NCBI RefSeq assembly: GCF_907164915.1
Contig: NC_061866.1
Location: 27,049,905 to 27,113,904, forward strand
Source: Impatiens glandulifera
Lineage: Eukaryota; Streptophyta; Magnoliopsida; Ericales; Balsaminaceae
Length of the DNA: 64,000 bases
Direction of reading: 5' to 3'
Positions 22,727-32,702 of this stretch are shown here, one piece after another; positions within the stretch are counted from its first letter, which is position 1, and every line of letters starts with the position of its first letter. The notes under the pieces are model-generated. The model saw nothing but the letters and a program-made list of their open reading frames with translations. It did no database searches and was not told the DNA's origin. The position numbers were made by a program, and so were the translations under genes.

Positions 22727-22897
22727 TCAATCGTTTTGCCCATTATCAGTCTCCTCGTCGTTCAAAAAATCCTCTGAAGGTTCTCTCTGATCATCCCTTT
22801 GTGCATTCACCTCTCCACACACATTGTTATTATTACCCATTTCATTCGGGCTCACTCCATCCTCAACGCCCATTCTGTGTGCCCCAAAAACATTCAT
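22727..22897 (-). other. Small acidic open frame inside the Pack-MULE
   Basis: A 56-codon frame starts MNVFGAHRMGVEDGVSPNEM and ends ...EDFLNDEETDNGQND. Its acidic, Asn/Asp/Glu-rich composition looks coding-like, and it lies on the strand opposite to the bromodomain fragment. It could be a second captured exon or chance. No family is recognised. Confidence 0.3.
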
Positions 22898-22994
22898 ACG
22901 TACAAGCTAGTGAAGTGATGCTCATTCATGGATTATAGACATCAAAATAGACCAATAAGTAAAACAAAAAATGGAGATTGAGAGATACATATTG

Positions 22995-23195
22995 CAATCG
23001 TCGCAGACGAATATGCATCTGTCGTAGGCGAATGTGCATCTGTCGCAGACGAATGTGCATCTATCGCAGGAGAATGTGCATATGTCGCAGACGAATGTGC
23101 ATCTATCGCAGGCGACAGATGCACAGTCGTCTGCGACAGATGCATATTCGCCTGCGACAGCCTTCGACAACCTGCAACAGCCTTCGATAGATGCA
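22995..23195. repeat. 21-bp CpG-containing array, right inverted repeat
   Basis: Inverted counterpart of 21360-21565, with the same unit (GCATCTGTCGCAGACGAATG) and the same orientation switch near its inner side. Confidence 0.92.
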
Positions 23196-23701
23196 TTTTA
23201 AACCCAAAACGATTCAGTCAGCCAATAAACCTAAACCTAAACCTAAACAATAAACACTAAATCATTCTTCCATTTCAGCATGCATGAAATATAAACGATA
23301 GAAAACGGAAAAACTCGGATAGAAAACGGGAAAAACATGGAAGATAAAACCCTAAACTCACCTTCAATGGATAGGCGTTCTGCTTCTCGTCGGGGGCTCG
23401 TATTTGTCGTCGAGGGCTCGTCGGGGGTCGGGGGAGAGGAAGGGTTACATGGGTTTGGATCGTCGTCGGGGAGAGGGAGGGCTGGATCGGTCGTCTTCGG
23501 GGGAGGGGGAGAGTTGAAAAGAGAGAGAGGGAGGGAAAACAGGAGAAGGGAAGGAGAAAGTGATTTTTTTTTTAATTTAAGGACAAAAGAGACATTTTCC
23601 ATAGAGATAAAGTTATATTTGAAAAAATTAGGTTACCTATGCTAAGTTTGGAAATAACCCTATTAGGATGGTTATTTCATCAAATTTCCCATCATATATA
23701 T

Positions 23702-25430
23702 ATATGATTAAATAAAAAATATATTATTTCATATCATACATATTTTTAATTTTTTGAATGATTTTTATATTAAATATTATTTTAGGTGAGATTTTAATAT
23801 TTAAATTATATATATATAATTAAATAAATAAAAATATTATATAAGTTTGTAATTATAAATTTTTTTAGTTGTTTAGATTAAGTAATATAATACTGATTTT
23901 TTTTACTATAATTAATAATATTATTATAATTTTATATATAAAAAATAATAAATATTCAATTCAAACTAAATGTTATATTTTTTTGATAAATATTATCTTA
24001 TAAATAAAAGATAACTTGATCAAAATTATTCTTTTGTTTAATAAATTTTAGGCAAAACACATTCTTTCAAATTTTTAACTATATCACTCCTATTATCATT
24101 TTAGTTTTACAACAATATGTTTGACAAACATGCATTATTAATGATCTCTTAAAAAAAAAATCATCCTATCATTTTAGTCTTATATCATCTTCTCTATTTG
24201 TTTCATATACATCTCAATTTAAATTTTTTGCAATCATCATATATACCAATTCAATTTATAAATATATATTATAAAATAATTAATATAAATATAATTATTT
24301 ATTAATATATAATTATATAAATTATAAAATAATTAATATAATAATTATTAATAAAACAAATATAAAATAATAATAACTTATTTATACTCACACTGCCGAG
24401 ACTCAAATTAAGAAATTAACCAAAGCTAGATTTAGAGCAATTTATGAAATATCTTAGTTATTAATTTTAAAAATTAACATAATTAATTTTATTTTTAGTT
24501 TATATTCTTTTATATATTTTGAATAACTTTTTTATTTCAATTTTTGCGTTTAATATTTAATTTAAAAATATATATTTTTAAAATAATATAAATATTATTT
24601 TAGTATATAATAATATTATAAGTTAAGATAATACATATTTATGAACTACTAAAAAAAATGAATTACTTTCATACAATAAAAATATATAAGATGATTTGTT
24701 TAGAAAGATTTTGAGAATCAAATTTCATCTAAAGTCTCCTTATTTATATAAAACACTATTCACGTGAAAATCTTATGAATATAATAAATAATATGAAAAA
24801 ATGTTGTATTATAGTAAGTCATTGTCGTATGTGTTACAAAGAGGTAAATCGACAACTCATTTATTTTTGCATTATCAATGAGTGACTAATATCTCGATTC
24901 TTTTATGCAGTATGATTAAAATTCACTAGGTAATACCCGGGACTTTACGTAGTTGGATTAAGACAGCTAATATGACAAGCCTACATATTTGGGTTATCAT
25001 TCTGATTATTTCATTGTGGACTATTTAGTTGAAAAAAATTGTTGAATCTTCAATTATCGTAGTTGTTCGATGCGTATCATTCATAATATTATTATTATTA
25101 CGTTATTTAATATTTGTTTAAAAGCAGGTGTAGTCAGTTAAGTTAATTATTCATCTCGATGAATTCATAACATGTTGGATAACGTGTTTATATTTTTTTT
25201 CTTATTTTCATGTTGACTTTTTTATTTTTATTTTTTATTTTTATTTTATTATTTAATGTTTTATGTATTATGGTTAGGTTTAAACTATTTAGTATACATA
25301 AATTATTTAAAAAAAAATTAATTATTTAAAAATTATTAAAATATAATAAATTATTTTAAAGTTATTTATATTATACTATTTTTTTTTAAATCATATTTTT
25401 ATTATTATTTTTATTTACACTAGTAAAAAA
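23702..25430. other. AT-rich spacer without recognisable genes
   Basis: Dominated by A/T runs and short TATA/TAAT repeats. No open frame of note on either strand. Confidence 0.6.
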
Positions 25431-25435
25431 AAGTC

Positions 25436-26160
25436 TTTCGGCTAGAACTTTTCTCTCCTTCTTCTACCTTTTCTCCGCTTCTTCGTTTCCACTTTGATTT
25501 GTTACCGATTCATCATCATTTGCCTGCATTTTTGATTTAATCCAATTCGATTCGATTCCGATCTCGAATTCAGTACATGTCTTAGGTTACAGATCATGTA
25601 CTGAATGTTACTGTTTCAATCACCTCTTCTTCCCAAGACGAATCTTAGGTCACATATCTCGCCTTCTCGCGATTCCAAAGGTACTCATATCTCTATCTAT
25701 CTAATCGATTTACATATGTTTCTTCTTCTTTGCTTAAGTTTCTAGTATATATTACATTCATTCAGCTGCTTGAGTGGTGTTGAACAGTGAGAGTCATGTA
25801 TTAGTTGAATTCTATACGAAATCCGGTAGAACTAAATGCCATTACTGCCATCACTTTTTCATTAAAGGGTTTTATTGTTGTTTATCACTTACAATGCTTA
25901 GCGAGGCAATAGTGTGAAGGCAAGGCAGCAGCTAGCTTCTCAACTTATACCACTGAGATTTTTCAACTCTCGGACAATGCAGTCGATTCCCATTTGGAAT
26001 TATGTGAAGCCGAGGAGGACTTAGGGGTAAACCACTCATAAATGCTTACCATATTTCTTTGTATTTTTTATATCCATTTCTGCAATTGACCAGTCACTAT
26101 AGACAGACGGACACCCAGATGGAGATATTCTGCAACAGCGGTTTTCTTTCTCATATTTCT
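25436..26160 (+). other. Leader-like sequence upstream of the ERO1 pseudogene
   Basis: Base composition changes sharply at 25436 to CT-rich, UTR-like sequence. A possible donor stands at 25681 (CAAAG|GTACTC). Another block at 25915-26030 is balanced in composition. I cannot connect these with confidence to the ERO1 fragment, but together they suggest that a whole 5' gene region was copied here. Confidence 0.35.
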
Positions 26161-26164
26161 TCAG

Positions 26165-26574
26165 GATTCTTGGAAATACACAGGTATAGTGGAAGACTTA
26201 GGGCTAGGGCGGCTTCCTTAGGATGATTTGGCTTGCCAAGAAGGGAATCCTCAAGCTGCAGTTGATCCAACACTAGACAATAAAGCTTTCAGAGGATGGA
26301 GTGTAACAGACAATCCCTGGACTAATGATGATGAGACTGATGATAATGGTAATGAATTGTCATTGTATTGGTTTTGTTACCCCTTTGTAAATATATTTAG
26401 TGGTTGCAACTTTATGACAATATTGTTTGAATACTGCTTCAAATATTACTCTTCTTTTGCAGCTGAGATGACATATGTAAATTTGCAATTCAACACTGAA
26501 CGTTACACTGGCTATGTTGGTCCGTCTGCCAGAAGGATATGGGATGCCGTTTATTCAGAAATTTGTCCCAAATG
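26165..26574 (+). pseudogene. ERO1-like (ER oxidoreductin) pseudogene fragment
   Basis: One frame reads KYTGIVEDLG, then LGRLP-stop-DDLACQEGNPQA, then LDNKAFRGW...DNPWTNDDETDDN. After a canonical GT-AG intron (26349-26461) comes AEMTYVNLQFNTERYTGY and GPSARRIWDAVYSEICPK. This is the central part of plant ERO1, the flavoenzyme that reoxidises PDI in the ER. Between KYTGIVED and LGRLP the segment holding the shuttle cysteines and the CxC-rich block is deleted, an in-frame TAG stands at 26219-26221, and the FAD-binding CxxCxxC half is missing. The gene is therefore dead. A donor site survives at 26575. Confidence 0.85.
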
Positions 26575-27560
26575 TAAGTTAATCTTGGTTCATTATTGAT
26601 CAAATTGAGAATCTGCTATTCAGGATTGTATGAAAATTAGTTCCAGTAACTATTTATTCTGTTTATTGAAAATTTGCTATTCATGTTCATTATTGATCAA
26701 ACTGAAATTGGATGATTATATTTTAGTTTCAGTAACTGTTTATTACTTCCAAGTATTTTTCTAAAGTGTTTGTATCACATTTGTTGGGTTTGTGGTGTTT
26801 CTAGCAGGTTTTTCCAGTAGAACATATTTGATACACAACAATATGTTAACAGCTGGATTTCGTTCACTCAGCTAGCTGCTCAGCTTCACCATCTCTCTCT
26901 AGAGCTCGGATTTCTGATTTCCAAACCATAGGAGGGACGATTCATCTAAGAAAAAAGCTTAACTTTGATTGCTAAAGCTTCTACTTTAATCACTCAAGCA
27001 TCGCCTTTCGTTTACTACAGGTATGTCCATTGATTTTAGTTGTTTCGTTGTAGAAATGAATCAGTTTCATATGGGTAATGATTGCATCACTGATATATTT
27101 CTCTTTTCGGAGGACTGCGGCGAAAAAAAGGTGTTTTCTTTAGTGTTGATTAACATGGTGTGATATTCAGTTTTACCTAGTGTTTTTCTTTTCAATTTGA
27201 AATCTTTGATGGAAGTTAATTTTCTTTGAACCTGTTTGTTAGATTAACTGGATGCATTTCTTTGTATAGTTAAAGGGTGGGTTGAATCCTTTTGAAAAGG
27301 GCTAGATGCAGTAGTGCCAAATGTAGCTGAAGAGAACATTTCTTTCATATGTTTTCTCCAATTTTTTTTCTTCAATGGAAGTGGTTAAGGTTGGATATCT
27401 GTATCTAGTGTTTTTATGTGAGTGGAAATACATTAGATTGACTAGTGATTGATTCTTGTACATGGTAAAGAGGAATATGTACATGTTTTTGGTTGTATTG
27501 AGTGAGCCTGTTCTCTAGCACTAGGTTTTAATGAGATATTGATGATCTCTTTTGACAGTT
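26575..27560. other. Gene-like but unassigned sequence
   Basis: Balanced composition, a GAGCTCGG/CTCTCTCT leader-like stretch at 26885-26960 and possible splice motifs (CTACAG|GTATGT near 27020) suggest another captured 5' UTR. No protein family is recognised. Confidence 0.35.
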
Positions 27561-27795
27561 TCTAGCTACAGCACAATGGAAAGAGGAAGAGAAGGCAAAT
27601 GAATAATTACTCAGTCATGTCAGTTCAACTAGAAAAGAAATAGAGGAAGCAAGAAGATTGTTTAGTTAGGAAGATGAGATGAATTTGAAAATAGCTAACA
27701 ATATGCAAAAGTACAAAGTAGAGACTGAAATGGTGGTTTTGTTATCGTCGGGGATTGGGATGATGCGGTTGTTGGATTTAATAAGATATGAATCT
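27561..27795 (+). pseudogene. Coiled-coil gene fragment with stops
   Basis: After a TTTGACAG acceptor-like site the frame reads QWKEEEKANE-stop-LLSHVSSTRKEIEEARRLFS-stop-EDEMNLKIANNMQKYKVETE. The heptad-like, Lys/Glu-rich sequence is coding in character but has two internal stops. The parent gene is not recognised. Confidence 0.4.
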
Positions 27796-27845
27796 TGATT
27801 TTGCTTCTATGTTTTGCTGCAGTGTGCTAAAATAATGCTCTGTTG

Positions 27846-27908
27846 ATTAACATGGATGAAAAGGAGTCTTTCAAATATAACATGGATGAAAAGGAGTCTT
27901 TCAAATAT
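27846..27908. repeat. Tandem duplication, about 30 bp x 2
   Basis: AACATGGATGAAAAGGAGTC followed by TTTCAAATAT occurs twice back to back. Confidence 0.9.
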
Positions 27909-28581
27909 ACTTCATCTTGCTTTCCTTCATTCAAAACATGATTGTGAACAGGTTGTTCTATAAACTAGTTTGCTCATATTGTAATATATAAATTATTATT
28001 ATTTTTATTATTTTTGATTTTTTTTAGTTGAAAAAAGGGTATACCGATTATTATAATACAAATCGCTTTTACCCTATACTGATTTGTATTTTAACCGATC
28101 GGTTTTACCCGATCCTGATTGGACTACCGATTGGTAACGGGTTACTACATGTTGGTTGTAGAGTTTGATTTTTATTTTCTTGAACTTTATTTTTATTTAG
28201 TTTTAGTATAAAAAAATCAATATTTTTAATTTTATTTAAATTAATTATTTAACAAATATTTAAAATAATAAAATAAAGTTCTAAATATATATTTATCTTT
28301 AATATTAATATTTAAAATTAACTATTCTTATAAAATATATATATATATATAAATAAACATAAAAAAAAAATATTTATTCGTAAATATTTTAATTTATAAT
28401 TATAAATAAATATTAAATAATTTTGTTATTCAAAATATATTTTTTTAAAATTAAAAATTAAAACAAAATATTAATATATATATATATATATTAAAAATAT
28501 ATTTAACTAACAAAATTTATAAAATTACCAGGTGTACCTAAAAAATAAAAGCATTTAATAAGAAGTTTGGGTAATAAGAAG

Positions 28582-28590
28582 AAGGAGAAG
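28582..28590. repeat. Target-site duplication AAGGAGAAG, left copy
   Basis: AAGGAGAAG directly precedes the MULE end GGGAATTTGAG. The identical nine bases follow the other end at 37154-37162. Confidence 0.93.
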
Positions 28591-28699
28591 GGGAATTTGA
28601 GCAAATGACCCCAAAAAAGGGGCTAAATGCGTACGGTGCAGCGCTATAATTTTTATAGCGCTGGTGACCCCCAAAAAATTTTCTGCCGAAAATACCCCA

Positions 28700-29112
28700 A
28701 TTGCGTCACGCACCCTCCGGTTGCGTGACGCACCCTCCGGTTGCGTGACGCACCCGAGGGCATTGTGAAAAGTCCACAATGCCCTTACTATATAATTAAA
28801 AAATTTTCATTTCTTTTCATTTTTTTCTTTCTCCTTCTCTTTCTTCACTTCCCTTTCTCCTCTTCTCTCTAAAAAGGACAACCCCCGGTGGAATCTCAAC
28901 CACCGACGATCCCGACGAAGATGGTTGACAACGAAGGAGATGTCTTCTGCTACAGGTATTCTTCCTCCTTCCTTTATTTATCTCTTTCCACGCTTTGTTT
29001 GTTAGGGTATAGTGATTAGGGAATGAGTAGGTGGAATGCCACCGTTGCGGCGGAATCCGGGTGTGTAACGCAGTTGCGTCACGCAGTTGCGTCACGCAGA
29101 AGCGTTACGCAC
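28700..29112. repeat. GCGTGACGCA-type words near the MULE-A left end
   Basis: TTGCGTGACGCACCCTCCGG is repeated three times at 28700-28755, and TTGCGTCACGCAG with variants recurs at 29065-29112, inside intron 1 of the transposase gene. The core GCGTSACGCA is palindromic and contains two CpG sites. Confidence 0.9.
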
Positions 29113-31949
29113 CCCAGACCATTTATAACTATTACTTGCATTTCATTTTTTTAATACTATCAGTTACGGTGTCTCTCGATTGATACAATCATTTTTTCCA
29201 ATTGCAGCTGAAGTATTTGTTGACGTATTTGTTGTGTACAATGGAGAGTGGCAAATTGCAGCCAATGGTACCAGGTCTTTCTCTGCACAATCATGTAAAA
29301 CCATGGATATACCCCAATGTACTACATTTGCTGAATTAGTTGATATAATCTATGAGACGATTAACGTGCAAAAGTCTGCATATGATTTAGTGATTAAAGT
29401 CATGTATGATCCTTCTGCAAAACTTCCCCCTGTTGTTATTGAGGGAGATAAAGATGTGGGCATGTATTTATCACGGTTGATATCGGGTCGAAGTTCGTCA
29501 TCTTCGTCACCACTTTGTGTCTCATTAGTAGAGAAGTATCCAAGTCAAGATAGTACACTACCAATCATTACTCAAAAAACTATACCCGACGTTGTTTCTC
29601 GAGTTGTTTCTCAACATATTTTATTTGAAAGTGAAAATGAAGGAGGAGGAGAAGATGAACGGGCTCATCATGAACTGATTAATCATGAACGCGTTATTGA
29701 CTTTAATTATGAACGGGTTAGTGATTTCCAAGCTACTACTAGTCCTGCATCAGCAGTTGCACGCACGCCACACCGGTCAATACCTACACCAATGGGTACA
29801 CCATCTAGTGCAAGAGGGTCAATGGGTACACCATCTAGTGCAAGAGCGTCAATGGGTACACCATCTAGTACAAGACCATCAATGGGTACACCATCTAGTG
29901 CAAGACCATCAATGGGTACACCATCGACAGATCCGACAGACGTATCACCGACAGACCCTTCATTTGCATTGGCGTTAACTAGTGAAACCGTATTGGAAGT
30001 CGGTACGTTATTTGATACTAAAAAAGAACTTCAACTGACGCTATATAAATATGCGATGACTTATCATTTTGAATTCAAAGTGAAAAAGTCTCGAAAACAT
30101 CTTTGGTATGTGAAATGTATGGATGAGACATGCAAGTGGAGCTTACGTGCTGTGAAAGGTAAGTTTTCCGAGATGTTTGTGATTCGGAAATTCAATCGAC
30201 AACACTCATGCTCAGTTTTGTCGAGGCCGGAAAAAAAAAATGCAAACACCGGCATGGGTTATTGGGCAGTGCATGAAGGGTAAGTACATGGACCATCACC
30301 ATAACCACTTGCCTAAAAAAATAATTGAAGACATGCAGTCAGCTTATGAGATGTTTTTGACTTATAATAAGGCTTGGAGGGCAAGGGAAACGGCTTTAAC
30401 GGCGGTGCGAGGAACGATAGAGGATTCCTATGGAAAATTGCCTTCATACCTATACATGTTGGAGAAGAATAATCCGGGTACCATAACAGATATTCAGACA
30501 GACGAGCACGGCCACTTCAAGTATATGTTCATGTCTCTAGGCTTCTTAATTAGGGGTTTCAAAGCCTTCTGTCGTCCCGTATTGTGTGTTGATGCAAGTT
30601 TTCTCAAGCACAAGGTGGGAGGTCAACTATTGGTGGTTGTTGCATTGGATGCCAATGAGCAACTGTATCCTGTTGCATTCGGCGTTGTTGATTTAGAGAA
30701 TAATAACTCGTGGACTTATTTTATGCAAAAACTTAGAGAAGCAATTGGATTAGATGATGATCTCGTCTTCGTATCCGATAGACACCCAAGCATAGCCAAT
30801 GCCTTGTGTGCTATTTTTCCAGAAGCAGACCACGGTGCGTGCACATATCACATAAAGATGAATATTAATGCCAAATTCAAAACTGATAATTGTCATGTCG
30901 AGTTTGATTTGGCTTCTCATGCGTACACTATCCCCCAATTTAATCGATTTTTTGACAAGATCAGGGTTAAAGATCATAGGATTGCTGCCTATTTAGAAGA
31001 AATTGGGTTTCAAAGATGGAGTAGAGCATATTTCCCCGGTAAGCGATACAATCAACTCACAAGCAATTATGCAGAGAGTTTGAATAGTCAGTGCAGGGAA
31101 GCCAGAAAGTATCCAATTTCAGCAATGCTTGAGTCTTTAAGAACAACATTACAAGGGTGGTTTAATGATAGAAGAGAAAAAGCGTCCAACCACCAAATTT
31201 TTTTATCTCCAACGTATGAAAAGTTATTATGTGATGGTTTTGAGAAAGCAAGATTCTATACCGTATCATCCCTTAACCGATTTAAGTTGTATGTGCATGA
31301 TAATGAGGCACATTTTAAAGTCAATTTGAAGGACAAGGACTGCACTTGTAGGGTATTTGAAGTCTCCGGTCTTCCTTGTACACATGCACTGGCTGTTGCC
31401 CGTCACAGGAATGTGGTTCCTTACGACTTATGCTCAAGGTATTTAATCGTTTTGAACCTATCTATATGCTCAAGGTATTTTTAATCGTTTTATTTTCCTT
31501 CTCATAGGTATTATACAACTGTATCTTGGTTGAATGCATATGCAGAGACATGTTATCCGGTTGGTGATGAAGAGAATTGGGATCTTCCCGATATTATCAA
31601 ACAACGCGTGTGTCTAAAACCACCTGTGAAGGTTAAGAAAGGTCGGCCACAAACTAAACGTAGGACATCCCAAGGTGAGGTCCGTAAGGTCCCGAGACGA
31701 TGCAGTTCATGTGCAAGACTAGGACATAATAGAGCAACATGCAAAGCAGTGATGCCTGCACCGTCTACCGCAAGAGCAAGAGCATCATCTCAGCAGCATG
31801 AGCCCTCATCATCTCAACAGCATGTGCCCTCATCATCTCAGCAGAATGAGTCATCATCTCAACTGTACGAGCCCTCATCATCTCAGCTCTACGAGCCATC
31901 ATCTCAACTGTACGAGCCATCATCTCAATCTTACGAGCCATTAGCTTAG
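28940..31949 (+). CDS. MURA-type MULE transposase (one homopolymer frameshift)
   Basis: Three exons: 28940-28955 (MSSAT), 29208-31438 and 31508-31949, with GT-AG introns; about 895 residues. In order: a PB1-like N-terminal region (DVFVVYNGEW); a Ser/Thr-rich linker with five GTPSS-type repeats; a MuDR domain (LEVGTLFDTKKELQLTLYKY ... CKWSLR); the MULE catalytic core (PVLCVDASFLK with the first Asp, FVSDRHPSI with the second, CTYHIKMN, and the downstream region expected to hold the Glu); a SWIM finger (CTCRVFEVSGLPCTHALA); and a C-terminal CCHC knuckle (CSSCARLGHNRATC). It would cut and join the element ends. The frame shifts at an A10 run (30231-30240); one A fewer would restore it, so this may be a mutation or a base-calling error. 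The start is set by the splice that joins MSSATA to EVFVDV. Confidence 0.9.
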
Positions 31950-31959
31950 AATGAACTTC

Positions 31960-32500
31960 TTAGTGTTGTGTTGTGGTGTTAATGTTGTTTTTGTAGACTT
32001 ATTACCAAGTCAAGTCTTGTGTGGAGGTGTTAATGTTGTTTTTGTAGACTTATTACCAAGTCAAGTCTTATGTGGAGGTGTTAATGTTGTTTTTTGTAGA
32101 CTTATTATCAAGTAAAGTGTATTATATCAAGAATGTTGTCTCCTGAAATGTTTTCTGGTGTTTTTGTAGTCAATGTTGTTTTCTGGTGAATGTAATACAG
32201 AGACAGGGTGCAATCGGATAACTGCTAAAGTTTTTGATTGCGTCAAGCAGTGTTAATGTTGTTTTTTGTAGACTTATTATCAAGTAAAGTGTATTGTATC
32301 AAGAATGTTGTCTCCTGAAATGTTTTCTGGTGTTTTTGTAGTCAATGTTGTTTTTTGGTGAATGTAATACAGGGACAGGGTGCAATCGGATAACTGCTAA
32401 AGTTTTTGATTGCGTCAAGCAGCTGCGTGACGCAACTGCGTGAAGCAATTGCGTGACGCAACTGCGTGACGCAACTGCGTGACGAAACTGTGTAACATTT
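31960..32500. repeat. Nested duplications and motif array after the transposase gene
   Basis: A unit of about 50 bp (GGTGTTAATGTTG, TAGACTTATTACCAAGTCAA) occurs three times at 31970-32100. A larger unit of about 190 bp is present twice (about 32065-32250 and 32250-32420; for example ATGTTGTCTCCTGAAATG in both). The block ends in an array of CTGCGTGACGCAA-type words (32408-32490). This is the gap between the two convergent genes. Confidence 0.85.
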
Positions 32501-32702
32501 TACAATAGTGCAGAACCTATTACATTAGACATGCTTTATATAACTGTGTACTTAAGGCATTATTAAAATAATTGGTGCACAACCTATTACAATAACATAT
32601 ATAACATTAACAACGTTTGATATCATTAAATCAACCATATTACAAAGGTTTGAGATTAACATTACAAAAATTTGATATCAGTACAAAAGTTTCATAAATA
32701 AC

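Larger units (their letters stand above)
20783..23690. mobile_element. Pack-MULE with captured GTE-type bromodomain exons
   Basis: A 2.9-kb element has very long inverted repeats: about 20783-21570 and 22985-23690 match in reverse orientation, including TTGGCTGACTGAATCGTTTT and the 21-bp arrays. The ends are AGGAAAATTTGACGAA and, read backwards, GGGAAATTTGATGAA. Flanking ATCATATAGAT (20772-20782) and ATCATATATAT (23691-23701) form an 11-bp duplication with one mismatch. The interior holds bromodomain exons with an intron (21649-22281) and no transposase. This is a clear Pack-MULE. Confidence 0.88.
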
